From contig JAQULM010000001.1 of NCBI GenBank assembly GCA_028718605.1, positions 477,719-519,005 on the forward strand: DNA of 41,287 bases. Direction: 5' to 3'. Under the pieces are notes generated by a model, which saw only the letters and a list, made by a program, of their open reading frames with translations, was not told the origin of the DNA and made no database searches. Source of the stretch: Patescibacteria group bacterium (GTDB lineage Bacteria; Patescibacteriota; Patescibacteriia; UBA10025; JAHIVO01). This document shows positions 1 through 8,398 of this stretch, one piece after another; positions within the stretch are counted from its first letter, which is position 1; each line of letters opens with the position of its first letter. The translations under genes were made by a program, and so were the position numbers.

Positions 1-214
1 GCGCCGGCGCGAGATTCACGGTAATGACGCCGGGTGGAAAATTAAACCCGCTGTTCCTGATTCCGGAACGCACGCGTTCGCGCGCCTCCTGCACTGCCAT
101 ATCAGGAAGTCCGACAACGTGCGTCTTTGGCAAGCCAAACGACAAGTCCGCCTCGACATCCACGAGGCTCGCGTCGAGCCCGACAACTGCAGCTGAAAGT
201 ACTTTTGCCGACAT
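1..214 (-). CDS. comM: ComM/YifB-like Mg-chelatase-family ATPase, N-terminal part
   Basis: The reading frame starts at an ATG at 214 and runs off the window edge, so only about 71 residues are visible. The visible part has the family's N-terminal pattern: a VGLD segment, then [14 protein letters not shown], then [17 protein letters not shown] and ITVNLAPA, which matches the start of ComM/YifB proteins. The family is an AAA+ ATPase of the Mg-chelatase type; in competent bacteria ComM is a branch-migration helicase acting on incoming DNA. The ATPase core lies outside the window. The gene follows a terminator hairpin whose 3' arm holds the only Shine-Dalgarno-like stretch (GGAAAGG, about 13 nt from the ATG). 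Confidence 0.85.
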   Translation of the reverse strand, partial: MSAKVLSAAVVGLDASLVDVEADLSFGLPKTHVVGLPDMAVQEARERVRSGIRNSGFNFPPGVITVNLAPA

Positions 215-215
215 A

Positions 216-254
216 AGAACACAAAAACCTTTCCAATAAAACGGGAAAGGTTTT
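216..254 (-). terminator. Intrinsic terminator between the pseudouridine synthase gene and comM
   Basis: An 11-bp inverted repeat pairs 224-234 with 244-254 around a 9-nt loop. On the minus strand it is followed by TTTTTGTGTTCTT, a U-rich tail. It ends about 10 nt before the comM start codon, so it could separate the two genes or attenuate comM. Confidence 0.75.
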
Positions 255-325
255 GCGTTTTCTTCTCTTTTCGCAGCGTACCATGGCGCCAGCGGCGAGT
301 CAAGAGCGCAAACGCACCACACACA

Positions 326-1006
326 TTATTCCACGTCCGTCCGGTTGATGCTTCGGTATCTGCCGGGCGGAAGTGTACCGAGCAAAAGTCTGCCCTCGCG
401 AATCCGAACCAGGCGGTCGGTAGCCCGACCCACGACCTCAAACATGCGGCGGATCTGCCGCTTCCATCCCTGGTGGAGCGTTAAACGGTACGCGGTGCCC
501 TGAATGAAATTGATCCGATCAACACTCGCCTCTCCTTCTTTAAGGCAGACGCCTGTTTTTAACCGTTGCAATAAACCGGGACTGAGTGTTGTATTGAGCG
601 TAACTTCATATTCCTTCTCGTGTTTGAATTTTGGATGGGTCAGGCGGTACACGAAATTCCCGTCGTCGGAAAGGATAATAAGCCCCTCGGATTCCTTGTC
701 CAGCCGGCCTGCAATCTTCAAGGATCGGTACTGCGGCGGAAGCAAATCAAAGATCGACTTTTCGCCAGCATAGTGCGCATGAGTACACACGTAGCCGGCC
801 GGTTTGTTCAAAGCCAGGTACGTATGCAATTCTCGGGGGATGCACCGCGTGCCGTCAACGACAACCTCGTCTGTCTGGGGATCGACAGAAATGCCGAGCT
901 CGTGCACAACAGCGCCGTTAACCATAACGAGGCCGCGGGTAATCAGGGCATCTGCTTTCCGGCGGGACGCAACACCGCATGAACTGATAAACTTATTCAG
1001 ACGCAT
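326..1006 (-). CDS. RsuA/RluB/RluE/RluF-family pseudouridine synthase
   Basis: A 226-residue protein with an N-terminal S4 RNA-binding domain (residues 1-50, MRLNKFISSCGVASRRKAD) followed by a pseudouridine synthase domain. The catalytic motif GRLDKESEGLIIL carries the nucleophilic Asp, and the C-terminal motif LHQGWKRQIRRMFE is the family's RQIRRM signature. The enzyme isomerises a uridine in rRNA. GRLDKxSEGLI resembles RluF, but the exact target (RluB, RluE, RluF or RsuA type) cannot be assigned from motifs alone, so no symbol is given. It lies upstream of comM on the minus strand and ends before a terminator. Confidence 0.9.
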   Translation of the reverse strand: MRLNKFISSCGVASRRKADALITRGLVMVNGAVVHELGISVDPQTDEVVVDGTRCIPRELHTYLALNKPAGYVCTHAHYAGEKSIFDLLPPQYRSLKIAGRLDKESEGLIILSDDGNFVYRLTHPKFKHEKEYEVTLNTTLSPGLLQRLKTGVCLKEGEASVDRINFIQGTAYRLTLHQGWKRQIRRMFEVVGRATDRLVRIREGRLLLGTLPPGRYRSINRTDVE

Positions 1007-1043
1007 AATACCTCTAGTATACGTCGTCTATCATTAAAATGAA

Positions 1044-1074
1044 AAGTGGGCCTCGAAAGAACGAGAACCCACTT
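1044..1074 (-). terminator. Intrinsic terminator overlapping the stop of the secreted hypothetical gene
   Basis: AAGTGGG (1044-1050) pairs with CCCACTT (1068-1074), with an inner CTCG/CGAG helix. On the minus strand it is followed by TTCATTTTAAT. The outer stem includes part of the stop codon of the upstream gene (stop at 1073-1075). Confidence 0.75.
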
Positions 1075-1852
1075 ATTTCTTTTTCTTGGAAAGATTTTCA
1101 ACCTCCTTGCTCCAGTTCGTTTTTACTGGACCCTCTTTGTCAATCATCTTCTTCCAACAGACGATTTCCCTCTCATAGAACGGCCGCTGCGCGTAAGAAA
1201 ACGCACTGTTCAGATAACACTGTGCATTCTCAAGATACCAGAGCTTGTCGATGTCCTTCTGCTTCTTCACGCACCAATAGTAATACTTCGCCCAGAGCAA
1301 TTCAGTGAAGAACGAAGCGCCACGGTCAATCCCGTCCATGTTTACATCGAGCCAGCAAAGGTCGAGATACGCGGTATCAAGCAGGTAGGGCGCGTGTGGC
1401 GCCATCTCGATCGCAACATTGATTCGCAAGAACCGAATGATTTCATTGGACGAATCAACCGCGAGAATCGACGATATGCTGTCGAATGCAAGGCATGCGT
1501 TCGTTACCGGCTTGCCGACCATCTTGGCAAACCATCCCCAATCACGGATCTCCATAACCCGCAGCGCCCAATGGTACGCCTGCGTAACTGAAGTCGTATC
1601 GCTTCTCCAAAACAGAGAATCAAGCCGCGCGGCCTCTTTGCGATATTCTTGGTATCCGTTGTACTCCTTCAGGAACGCCAGATTCGTCAGCAGTTTGATC
1701 CTGACCAGCGTATCAGCAGGGTTGGTAGAATCGAGCTGAACCCGAGCGTCGTCGGTGAAGAGAAAGTGAATGGCAATCGAGTCTCCATCAGAACTATAGC
1801 CAGCGGTAACCATTGAAAGGAAGATTACCGCAAAAAAGCATACGTACCTCAC
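1073..1852 (-). CDS. Secreted or membrane-anchored hypothetical protein
   Basis: A 259-residue protein that I do not recognise. It starts at a GTG at 1852, supported by a GGAGG six bases upstream; the nearby ATG is out of frame. Residues 1-20 (MRYVCFFAVIFLSMVTAGYS) look like a signal peptide with no lipobox. The rest is rich in Trp, Tyr, Leu and Ala in helical spacing (for example residues 90-130 and 190-240), which suggests TPR-like helical repeats, but no canonical repeat can be fixed by eye. The C-terminus is a lysine run (SKKKK). It has its own terminator and is separated from the upstream gene by another one, so it is probably monocistronic. Confidence 0.7.
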   Translation of the reverse strand: MRYVCFFAVIFLSMVTAGYSSDGDSIAIHFLFTDDARVQLDSTNPADTLVRIKLLTNLAFLKEYNGYQEYRKEAARLDSLFWRSDTTSVTQAYHWALRVMEIRDWGWFAKMVGKPVTNACLAFDSISSILAVDSSNEIIRFLRINVAIEMAPHAPYLLDTAYLDLCWLDVNMDGIDRGASFFTELLWAKYYYWCVKKQKDIDKLWYLENAQCYLNSAFSYAQRPFYEREIVCWKKMIDKEGPVKTNWSKEVENLSKKKK

Positions 1853-1972
1853 GGCAATCCTCCAATCGTTTAAACATTAAAGAATTTGAACATCAAAGAA
1901 CGAGTAATTAAAGAATTCTAGCACGGATCGCGTTCTATTTCAAGCCCCCGCAGTTCCTATATAAAATAAACT

Positions 1973-2003
1973 ACCCGCCGCGGCTGAATCGCACACGGCG
2001 GGT
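1973..2003 (-). terminator. Intrinsic terminator after the CDP-alcohol phosphatidyltransferase gene
   Basis: CCCGCCG (1974-1980) pairs with CGGCGGG (1996-2002). On the minus strand the hairpin is followed by TAGTTTATTTTATA. The plus-strand side is also followed by TTTTGGGTTT, so it may work in both directions. Confidence 0.75.
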
Positions 2004-2019
2004 TTTGGGTTTAAAATCC

Positions 2020-2715
2020 TCACGAGGTACGGTGCGCACGCCATACGGCACGCGCTCCACCAAATACACGGTACACAAGCGGTAGGGTCGTTGAAGAGCA
2101 GATAAGCCACAAGCCATGCTTCAACGAAAACGGCGTTGGTGCGATATGCTCATCAATCGCGAGCACAACACACACGACGATGAGGGCTGCAAAAAACACT
2201 GTTCTCGTTAGGGGTTTGCCATTAATAACCTGGTAATGGTGGGACCCCATGAACGTACGGAGCCAGGACGAGAGGAGATACGACACCATCGTCCAGAACA
2301 CAAGCGAACTCCACTGGAATCCGAGGTGCGCTCCCACATATGAGAACAAGCCCCCAAGAAATGCGATATCGCATACTCGATCCGCGATCGGATCGATAAT
2401 CGCACCAATGTGCTGGTTGAAAGGCTGGCGCGTCTTATGGTGCCGCTTGATGGCGCGGGCGAGCGGTCCGTCGAGCATGTCGAATATTCCCGCAATGAGA
2501 ATACATGCAAGCGAGAGAAGCCACCTGCCGCATGCCAAGCCAAATACTGCAGCGAGGATAGCGACACCGATTCCGGCAAGTGTCAGCACGTTCGGATCAA
2601 TGTATAATCCCACGAGACGGTCCGCGACCCAATCCGCAATCTTCAAATACCACCGCTGAATACCGAGTAAATGGTAATGTTCATACCCCGCTATTCCTGT
2701 GGGGTCTTCACTCAC
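2020..2715 (-). CDS. CDP-alcohol phosphatidyltransferase family protein
   Basis: A 231-residue integral membrane enzyme. The family signature is present as DMLDGPLAR followed later by GAIIDPIADR, giving the four metal-binding aspartates of D-x2-D-G-x2-A-R...G-x3-D-x3-D. The segment between AR and G is 16 residues instead of the usual 8 or so. Hydrophobic segments near residues 40-85, 120-150 and 165-215 fit 5-6 membrane helices. Such enzymes move a phosphoalcohol from CDP-diacylglycerol or a related CDP-alcohol (PgsA, Pcs, inositol-phosphate synthases); the substrate is not readable here. The start is a GTG at 2715 with a perfect AAGGAGGT five bases upstream. Confidence 0.88.
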   Translation of the reverse strand: MSEDPTGIAGYEHYHLLGIQRWYLKIADWVADRLVGLYIDPNVLTLAGIGVAILAAVFGLACGRWLLSLACILIAGIFDMLDGPLARAIKRHHKTRQPFNQHIGAIIDPIADRVCDIAFLGGLFSYVGAHLGFQWSSLVFWTMVSYLLSSWLRTFMGSHHYQVINGKPLTRTVFFAALIVVCVVLAIDEHIAPTPFSLKHGLWLICSSTTLPLVYRVFGGARAVWRAHRTS

Positions 2716-2758
2716 TGATTACCTCCTTCTGCGTGAAAACAAAAAGGTCAATTGCTAC

Positions 2759-2787
2759 ACTGTAATACCATGTGCAACTATCGTCAA
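2759..2787 (-). promoter_or_regulatory. Sigma70-type promoter for the CDP-alcohol phosphatidyltransferase gene
   Basis: On the minus strand, TTGACG (2782-2787) and TACAGT (2759-2764) are separated by 17 bp. The site lies about 45 bases upstream of the GTG start. Confidence 0.6.
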
Positions 2788-2812
2788 GCGGCTCGCCCAG
2801 CATACCGAATCG

Positions 2813-3304
2813 CTATTCAGACCGTAGCGATCGATGCGGATGAAAAACGATCCGGTAGAGGACGATGCAAACGCCAACGAGCACCATGAGGTCGGCGATA
2901 TTGAAAACGGGCCAGGACGTCAGTACAAACGTATCGATAACCCCATCATACCGAATTCGGTCGAGGAGGTTTGAAAACGCACCAACGCCCAAGAGCACCA
3001 GCGCTCCGCCAACTGAATAATTCTTCTTTTGATACGCACGAATGCAAAAAAAACCGATTGCGATTACTGCACACACGGTGACGGCGATCGTGATTTCCTG
3101 CGGCAGCCGGATTCCATACGCGATCCCCTCGTTATGCTCCAGCACAAAGCCTGTCGTACCGGGAATCACAAACCACCCTTCTGCGGGGAGGGTATTCAGT
3201 GCAAACCATTTTGCTGCCCGGTCAAAAATAAATAACAGAATCGAGAGCGCCGGAACGGCACAGTGCCGGGCGACCGACGTACCTATTACCTTTTCGTATG
3301 ACAT
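2813..3304 (-). CDS. lspA: Lipoprotein signal peptidase (signal peptidase II)
   Basis: About 163 residues with four hydrophobic segments. The conserved LspA blocks appear in order: FDRAAKWFA in the first helix, HNEGIAYGI, GAFSNLLDR with the first catalytic Asp, a VIDTF block, and PVFNIADLMVLVGV with the second catalytic Asp. LspA is a membrane aspartyl protease that removes signal peptides from prolipoproteins. The GNxxDR block is slightly divergent (FSNLLDR). The start is uncertain: ATGs at 3313 and 3304 are both possible, both overlap the end of the dksA-like gene, and neither has a Shine-Dalgarno sequence, which suggests translational coupling. Confidence 0.9.
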   Translation of the reverse strand: MSYEKVIGTSVARHCAVPALSILLFIFDRAAKWFALNTLPAEGWFVIPGTTGFVLEHNEGIAYGIRLPQEITIAVTVCAVIAIGFFCIRAYQKKNYSVGGALVLLGVGAFSNLLDRIRYDGVIDTFVLTSWPVFNIADLMVLVGVCIVLYRIVFHPHRSLRSE

Positions 3305-3645
3305 GCCATGCAATGTTGGGCTTCGGGATAAGCGGCCAAGCGGCCATCATCGATTGGTTTTCCGCAGCTTTCACATACGCCGTACGTACCGAGTTCTATC
3401 TTTTTGAGAGCACGCTCAATCTTCTCGAGAGTAACCTCAAGGTTCCGTTCAAGCGCAATGCTGTCCTGGAAATCAGCTACCTCGACTGCATTATCCTCTT
3501 CTTTATCGCCGATATCGCGCCATTTTGTCTGCGTTTTGTCCTTATCGAATGTCTGTTCCTCCGTCATCTCCTTTAATTGCGCAGCGATACGCGTTTTTTC
3601 TGCGACTAATTTTGCTTTCACTTCCTCGATTCGACTGCTATCCAT
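3286..3645 (-). CDS. DksA/TraR-family zinc-finger protein
   Basis: A 119-residue protein with an N-terminal charged coiled coil (residues 1-85) and a C-terminal four-cysteine zinc finger, CESCGKPI...CMACHTKR. This is the DksA/TraR/YocK layout; DksA proteins enter the RNA polymerase secondary channel and modulate initiation together with ppGpp. The tip acidic residues of true DksA cannot be assigned by eye, so the function is a family assignment. The ATG at 3645 has GGAG about 10 bases upstream. The gene overlaps lspA by about 19 bases, as often seen in small genomes. Confidence 0.88.
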   Translation of the reverse strand: MDSSRIEEVKAKLVAEKTRIAAQLKEMTEEQTFDKDKTQTKWRDIGDKEEDNAVEVADFQDSIALERNLEVTLEKIERALKKIELGTYGVCESCGKPIDDGRLAAYPEAQHCMACHTKR

Positions 3646-3744
3646 ACGTTGGGTTCTCCAATACTTAGGGTTAGATATTTTTTTTCAGTATATACTAGTA
3701 CGCCTTTCGCTGCCAGGGGCTGTGGGGGGGTAGAGAGACGTAAC

Positions 3745-3777
3745 TCCCCTCCGCGCCCTTAACGAGCGCGGAGGGGA
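3745..3777 (-). terminator. Strong GC hairpin after the propeller-protein gene
   Basis: A 12-bp inverted repeat (3745-3756 with 3766-3777, loop of 9) lies 29 bases past the stop of the large gene. It lacks a real T-tract on the minus strand, so it may act as an RNA 3'-end stabiliser or a factor-assisted terminator. Confidence 0.5.
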
Positions 3778-3805
3778 AATTATCGTAGCAAATGATATCG
3801 CCAAA

Positions 3806-6800
3806 CTAGAAGACTGGAACTGTCGAAATATTCAGTCCGCCGCGGAATCCCTGGTGGTGGGTGAAGAATTGGGCAACCACTTCGCCTGCGCCGTCAAAGG
3901 CACGTACATGCGGCCCCATGCCGGATCCTGGCGCGGTGACGATGTCACTCGTTCCGTCGCTATCAACATCGGCGACTACCGAACTAAAGCTACCCCTGAG
4001 ATTCTGGGCATATGCGAAGAACTGAGACACAACCGCACCAGCAGTATTAAAGACCCGGATATGTGGGCCCGCATTGCTCTCAGGAGAAGCGACGATCTCG
4101 TTTGCCCCATCGCCGTTCACGTCCCCAACAGATGCATGCATACCACCGCGGAACGTCGTTGCATACGCGAAGAATCGGCCGATGAGCTCTCCCGAACCGG
4201 TAAACATCGCGACCTGCGGCCCAAGGCCTGGGCCTGGAGTTACGATGACATCAGCAACGCCGTCAGCATTCACATCACCAGTCGACAGATGGTAGCTGCC
4301 CCGAATCGTCGATGCATACGCGAAGAATTGGGAAACCACGGTCCCGTCATAGTCAAACACCCGCACATGCGGTGCTGACGCCTGTTGAGGTATGGTGATG
4401 ATTTCCTCGATCCCGTCGCCGTCAACATCACCCGTCGCGAGTTGTACACCGCCACGGAATGAAGTGGCATACGCAAAGAATTGGGACACAACCTCACCCG
4501 CGGCATTAAAGACACGGACCTGCGGGCCTGCACCAGCCATCGTAGTCGTAATAATTTCGTCGACGCCGTCGCCATTTACGTCAGCAACCGCGAGTATGAC
4601 ACCTGTTCTGATGTTCGTTGCGAATGCGAAGAATTGGGACTCAAGCTGACCCCGGAGGTTGAATATGCGGATTTGCGGGCCTGCGCCTGCTCCCGGTGCG
4701 ACGATGATTTCGTTCTCGCCATCACCGTCAACATCACCCGCGAGCGCTTGGACTCCGATACGGAGTGTTGAGGCGTACGCAAAGAAATTGAGCATCATGT
4801 TTCCCTCGCCATCCCACGCCGTTACTTGGGGACCACCATTTGACGCCGGGGTTGCAACCACATATGCTGGTCCGCTGCCGGCTGCTGCGCCAAACTGTCC
4901 CCCTGTCGTGATCGCAAAATTGGTGAAGTGAGTGACCGAGAAACAAACCATATGGTTGTCAAAGTCCTGCGTCACCCCGTCAGGAAGTTGCCACGCGCCA
5001 GCTGTCGCACTGTAGTATTTCGCGATGATGTCATTCTCGTCAACCCCCATCTCCTCAAGGTATGCGATGTCGTACGGTATGCAGATGCTTACCGAGGAAT
5101 TGAACGTTTGGATGAGCGAGTTATTGCTGTCCAATGCCTCAAAATTCCATGCGAAATTGATCGGCTTCGTATCAGAGGTAAACATGAGATTCGTATCTGG
5201 TTCTGCCATGAGCGTCACATTGCCCTCCGTCGCGAGCGCGCCTGCGGGCACCGTCAGAATGGTGCCATCGGGGAACGTGAAAGTCTTCTGCGCTGTAGCA
5301 TCAAACGTTTCAGTGTATCCTTCCGGAATCACAAACTGTGCTTCCTCGAGCTGAAATGTCTTGTCAACGCTGTCACCAGTCGCTACGACGACTGTTGTTT
5401 CTGGCGATCGGAAGAATCCCTCGGCTTTCGTGTCAGTATCGCAGCCGATATACCAGGTGCCGGCTGTTAACGGGATCCTTGCTTCCCCGTCGAGCAACTC
5501 TTCGCCAGAAAATCCCTGATTCTCCGACCACGCATGGCAGAATCCCCATTGTGGTTTCGTGCCATCCGGCATGAGCGCAATCGCATTCACGTATGCATCT
5601 GCTTCACGGAATCTCATCGTGATTCCCTTTGCTGGAGATCCCGCTGTCACCGATACGGACTGGCTCTCCGGTGGCATGAAGTTATCGCCAAGCCCGGGCG
5701 GCATGCCCGCATACACCTCATAATCGCCTGAGACGACATTGATTCTAAACTTCCCGTCAGCGCCTGATTCCGTACCGCTGTTAATCACTTTTGATCCCTC
5801 GGTATCGGCCTTCAATTTATTCTCAAGTGACCGGCGGTTATCCGCGCCTACCCATGCATAGGGTACGGGATTGCCGTCCGGGTCAACAACGGTGCCTTCG
5901 ATGTAGGTATCCGCTTTCATGAGCGTGATGACTTTTGTTAACGTCTGGTCTTCACCGATATAGAAACTGTCTCCCGGCTCTGGGTTGCTCTCAATATATT
6001 GGCTTGAGCCTCCCTCTTTAAACACATGAGCGCCAACCATATACTTCTTCCCTCCAAGTACCGTAATCAAGAAGCTTCCATCGCCATTCAGCTGTGTGCC
6101 GCGCCACTGCCAATTTTCATCGAGGACAAACACCTCGGCATCTACGCCCTGAACAAGCTTGCCGTTCTGATCTTTAACGTAGCCTCGGATCGTCGCATCG
6201 TTCGGCACGAGTGTCACCTTTACGCTCTTGGTCTGCCCAACATCTACCGTTACTTGCACCTCTTTTTCGACAGAATACGCGAAGTTCGCATCAGGCGGTG
6301 TATTAACGCCAACCGTATACGTTTCTCCGCCGAGGAGCGCAATGCTCGCGGTACCGCGGTCAATAGAACCTCCAAATTCATTCCCCCCCGCACCTTTCCC
6401 TTCCCCTATCCGCGCATACGCATACCCGTACATATTCGAGATTGCGTTACCGTTCGCATCAACGATGAATACATTGACCGTCGCATCTGCTGCCTTCACC
6501 TCGAGTGTTACGCCGGAAACTGTTTCATCATCTTCGATAGAGACTGCTACCGGGCGATTCGTGAGCGGGATATATCGTGGGCCTTCTTCGCTGCTGCTCC
6601 GACCCTGGTCAATATTTATTTGCCATTCGCCTGCGGAAACATACAGGGTAAATTTACCGCTCGCATCCGATTCAGTATTACTCCAGCCGGATCCGCTTGA
6701 CTGCCACGTGCTCACCCAAACACCAGAGACGCCCTGCCCGCCTTCATCAATTACGGTACCCTTGATAACCGAAGTTTTCTCCTTCATTACTATCGTGCCG

Positions 6801-8146
6801 AGATTTTTTGTCTGCTCGTCCGCAACTGTCACGGAAATTTCGTCTGAGTAGTATTTCGCAAGCGCTGGATTCTGACTGTCCGGCCATATCCTGATTATAT
6901 ACGTCCCGGCCTTCACGCTCGCGCTGAAGGATCCGCTCTGCGAAATGCCCGAACCAGCGCCGCTCCCGCTGCCGCCACTCTGGATTTCGACATACCCGTT
7001 CTGAAGGGGATCGCCATTCGGAAGGTTTACGACGCCCTTGATCTTGGCTGTCGCTTTTGCGACAACAAACGCTACTTCTTTCGTTTCGATTGAACTGTCG
7101 TCCTTGAAATCAACGGACATCGGCGGCTGATTGTACGCCCAATCACAATCGCCTGGCGCGTTTAACTCCGGATCCCACGGACAACTGATATTCACGTCAT
7201 ACGATCCGCCAGCTATTGAAAGGCTCGCGGTACCGTCCTCGCCCACGTCCTTACCGTTGCCGCCACCGCCGCTGCGCTTGTTCGCCCATACATTTGCGAG
7301 CGTAACCGGCGCACCATCATCATAGGTTACAGTAACATTCAGGGTTTTTTTCGCCGCCACGAGAACGATATTCTTTGTTACCATGGAACCGCTGTAGACG
7401 AATGGCACCGGGTCCGGCGAGACAACGCCTTCGGCGTTCCCAACCCATGCTTCAAGAAGGTACTGCTGGCCTTCCGCGATGAGACCATTCTGGGTTTGGA
7501 CAGGAATTATATAATACCCGTTCTGGTCAACACCTGTCCCGTAATTGAAAGAGTAGTTCTCGGTCCGGATATTCACGCCCACTCCATCATCTTGAGAAAC
7601 TGGCGTATAATCGGGCATCTTCACCCGACCCATCACGGCAACGTCGCCGACAACTGTTGCACTGGACGCCGTTATCTGCTGCCCGGGGCCTTCAGTGTCG
7701 GGAAAACGTACCTCAACGCCAAGGTAGTACATGCCCGTGTATGATACATTCCGTACGCCGGTAATAGTTACTGTTTTTACACCAGTAGAAATGCCTGGCT
7801 CGCCGACGAAGAAATTAACGCGTTCAGGGCTCACGAAATCTCCGTCATTCGCATTGTTCGATACGCCTGAAGCGCCCGAGATTGCCACTTCTGCATTTGA
7901 TAAATCAAATCCCTGGCCCATCGGGCAATTCCCCTGAAAGCCAAATGTAAGATTGCTGTCCGCGGGAATCGCTGTATTAACCGTCATGGTCGCAGTCCAC
8001 GTAACGTTCGTGGCGCCTGCGTGTGTCGAGGTTGCCTCAATATCTGACAGCGAAACCGGAGTCGTCGCTTGTGCCGGCAGCGCTGCGATAAAAACGAGCG
8101 CAATGCTCGCAACGCACCCCGCACACCATAGTATTGCTTTTTTCAT
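3806..8146 (-). CDS. Large secreted protein with carboxypeptidase-regulatory-like repeats and a C-terminal FG-GAP/VCBS beta-propeller
   Basis: A 1446-residue protein from the ATG at 8146 (1455 from an alternative ATG at 8173). The 8146 start is preferred because GAAAGGG lies about 8 bases upstream and the protein then opens with a clean signal peptide ending in ALPAQA. After a beta-rich N-terminal region come about eight segments of the carboxypeptidase regulatory-like type (patterns such as IKGTV-DxxGxGVxGVxV...G-F), covering roughly residues 170-920. A ZU5-like stretch (FTFPDGTILTVPAGA) follows. The last 350 residues are seven units of about 51 residues, with GPxVRVF, SQFFAYA and GDVDGDG motifs; the DxDxDG loops are typical calcium sites. 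There is no LPXTG or C-terminal membrane helix. A surface or secreted adhesion role is inferred. Confidence 0.85.
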   Translation of the reverse strand: MKKAILWCAGCVASIALVFIAALPAQATTPVSLSDIEATSTHAGATNVTWTATMTVNTAIPADSNLTFGFQGNCPMGQGFDLSNAEVAISGASGVSNNANDGDFVSPERVNFFVGEPGISTGVKTVTITGVRNVSYTGMYYLGVEVRFPDTEGPGQQITASSATVVGDVAVMGRVKMPDYTPVSQDDGVGVNIRTENYSFNYGTGVDQNGYYIIPVQTQNGLIAEGQQYLLEAWVGNAEGVVSPDPVPFVYSGSMVTKNIVLVAAKKTLNVTVTYDDGAPVTLANVWANKRSGGGGNGKDVGEDGTASLSIAGGSYDVNISCPWDPELNAPGDCDWAYNQPPMSVDFKDDSSIETKEVAFVVAKATAKIKGVVNLPNGDPLQNGYVEIQSGGSGSGAGSGISQSGSFSASVKAGTYIIRIWPDSQNPALAKYYSDEISVTVADEQTKNLGTIVMKEKTSVIKGTVIDEGGQGVSGVWVSTWQSSGSGWSNTESDASGKFTLYVSAGEWQINIDQGRSSSEEGPRYIPLTNRPVAVSIEDDETVSGVTLEVKAADATVNVFIVDANGNAISNMYGYAYARIGEGKGAGGNEFGGSIDRGTASIALLGGETYTVGVNTPPDANFAYSVEKEVQVTVDVGQTKSVKVTLVPNDATIRGYVKDQNGKLVQGVDAEVFVLDENWQWRGTQLNGDGSFLITVLGGKKYMVGAHVFKEGGSSQYIESNPEPGDSFYIGEDQTLTKVITLMKADTYIEGTVVDPDGNPVPYAWVGADNRRSLENKLKADTEGSKVINSGTESGADGKFRINVVSGDYEVYAGMPPGLGDNFMPPESQSVSVTAGSPAKGITMRFREADAYVNAIALMPDGTKPQWGFCHAWSENQGFSGEELLDGEARIPLTAGTWYIGCDTDTKAEGFFRSPETTVVVATGDSVDKTFQLEEAQFVIPEGYTETFDATAQKTFTFPDGTILTVPAGALATEGNVTLMAEPDTNLMFTSDTKPINFAWNFEALDSNNSLIQTFNSSVSICIPYDIAYLEEMGVDENDIIAKYYSATAGAWQLPDGVTQDFDNHMVCFSVTHFTNFAITTGGQFGAAAGSGPAYVVATPASNGGPQVTAWDGEGNMMLNFFAYASTLRIGVQALAGDVDGDGENEIIVAPGAGAGPQIRIFNLRGQLESQFFAFATNIRTGVILAVADVNGDGVDEIITTTMAGAGPQVRVFNAAGEVVSQFFAYATSFRGGVQLATGDVDGDGIEEIITIPQQASAPHVRVFDYDGTVVSQFFAYASTIRGSYHLSTGDVNADGVADVIVTPGPGLGPQVAMFTGSGELIGRFFAYATTFRGGMHASVGDVNGDGANEIVASPESNAGPHIRVFNTAGAVVSQFFAYAQNLRGSFSSVVADVDSDGTSDIVTAPGSGMGPHVRAFDGAGEVVAQFFTHHQGFRGGLNISTVPVF
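3810..4860 (-). repeat. Seven 153-bp in-frame repeats encoding the propeller blades
   Basis: The 3' quarter of the large gene consists of seven units, five complete ones being exactly 51 codons, with recurring FFAYA, GPxVRVF and DVDGDG blocks. The nucleotide repeats are visible as periodic CGAAGAATTGGG-like blocks. Seven units fit one closed seven-bladed propeller. Confidence 0.85.
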
Positions 8147-8197
8147 CTTCGTAACCCTTTCGTACATCCGCATAGTGAAGCGGATGGAATTAATGAA

Positions 8198-8263
8198 TTA
8201 CTTTTCTATTATATTTGCTATATAAAAAATACCGCAAAACTGCGGATTGATTCCCATATCCAT
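8198..8263 (-). CDS. Possible 21-codon leader ORF upstream of the propeller-protein gene
   Basis: The frame reads MDMGINPQFCGIFYIANIIEK and has a GGAGG about 11 bases upstream of its ATG. It spans a small terminator-like hairpin in the 5' leader of the large gene. It could be a regulatory uORF or chance; no homology is recognised. Confidence 0.25.
   Translation of the reverse strand: MDMGINPQFCGIFYIANIIEK
8222..8245 (-). promoter_or_regulatory. Terminator-like hairpin inside the 5' leader of the propeller-protein gene
   Basis: CCGCA (minus strand, 8245-8241) and TGCGG (8236-8232) form a 5-bp stem with a GTTT loop, followed by TATTTTTTATA. It lies between the promoter and the start codon, where a transcript would have to read through it. 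The stem is short. Confidence 0.4.
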
Positions 8264-8300
8264 TCCCGTTTTTTCCTCCGTAAAAAAATCACTCATAAAT

Positions 8301-8328
8301 AAGCTATCAGACAAGCAAATAATAGCTT
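8301..8328 (-). promoter_or_regulatory. Hairpin at the 5' end of the propeller-gene transcript
   Basis: AAGCTAT (8301-8307) and ATAGCTT (8322-8328) form a 7-bp stem starting only a few bases after the expected transcription start. No known riboswitch class is recognised. Confidence 0.4.
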
Positions 8329-8339
8329 AGTTCCCATTT

Positions 8340-8368
8340 ATTATACCTGAGAAATTGCCTCCTGTCAA
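8340..8368 (-). promoter_or_regulatory. Perfect-consensus sigma70 promoter of the propeller-protein gene
   Basis: On the minus strand TTGACA (8363-8368) and TATAAT (8340-8345) are separated by exactly 17 bp. It is the only fully consensus promoter seen in the window and points at the 1446-residue gene, which suggests strong expression. Confidence 0.88.
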
Positions 8369-8398
8369 TAATATTCTCTGCCGTGCTTTATTGCGCGT

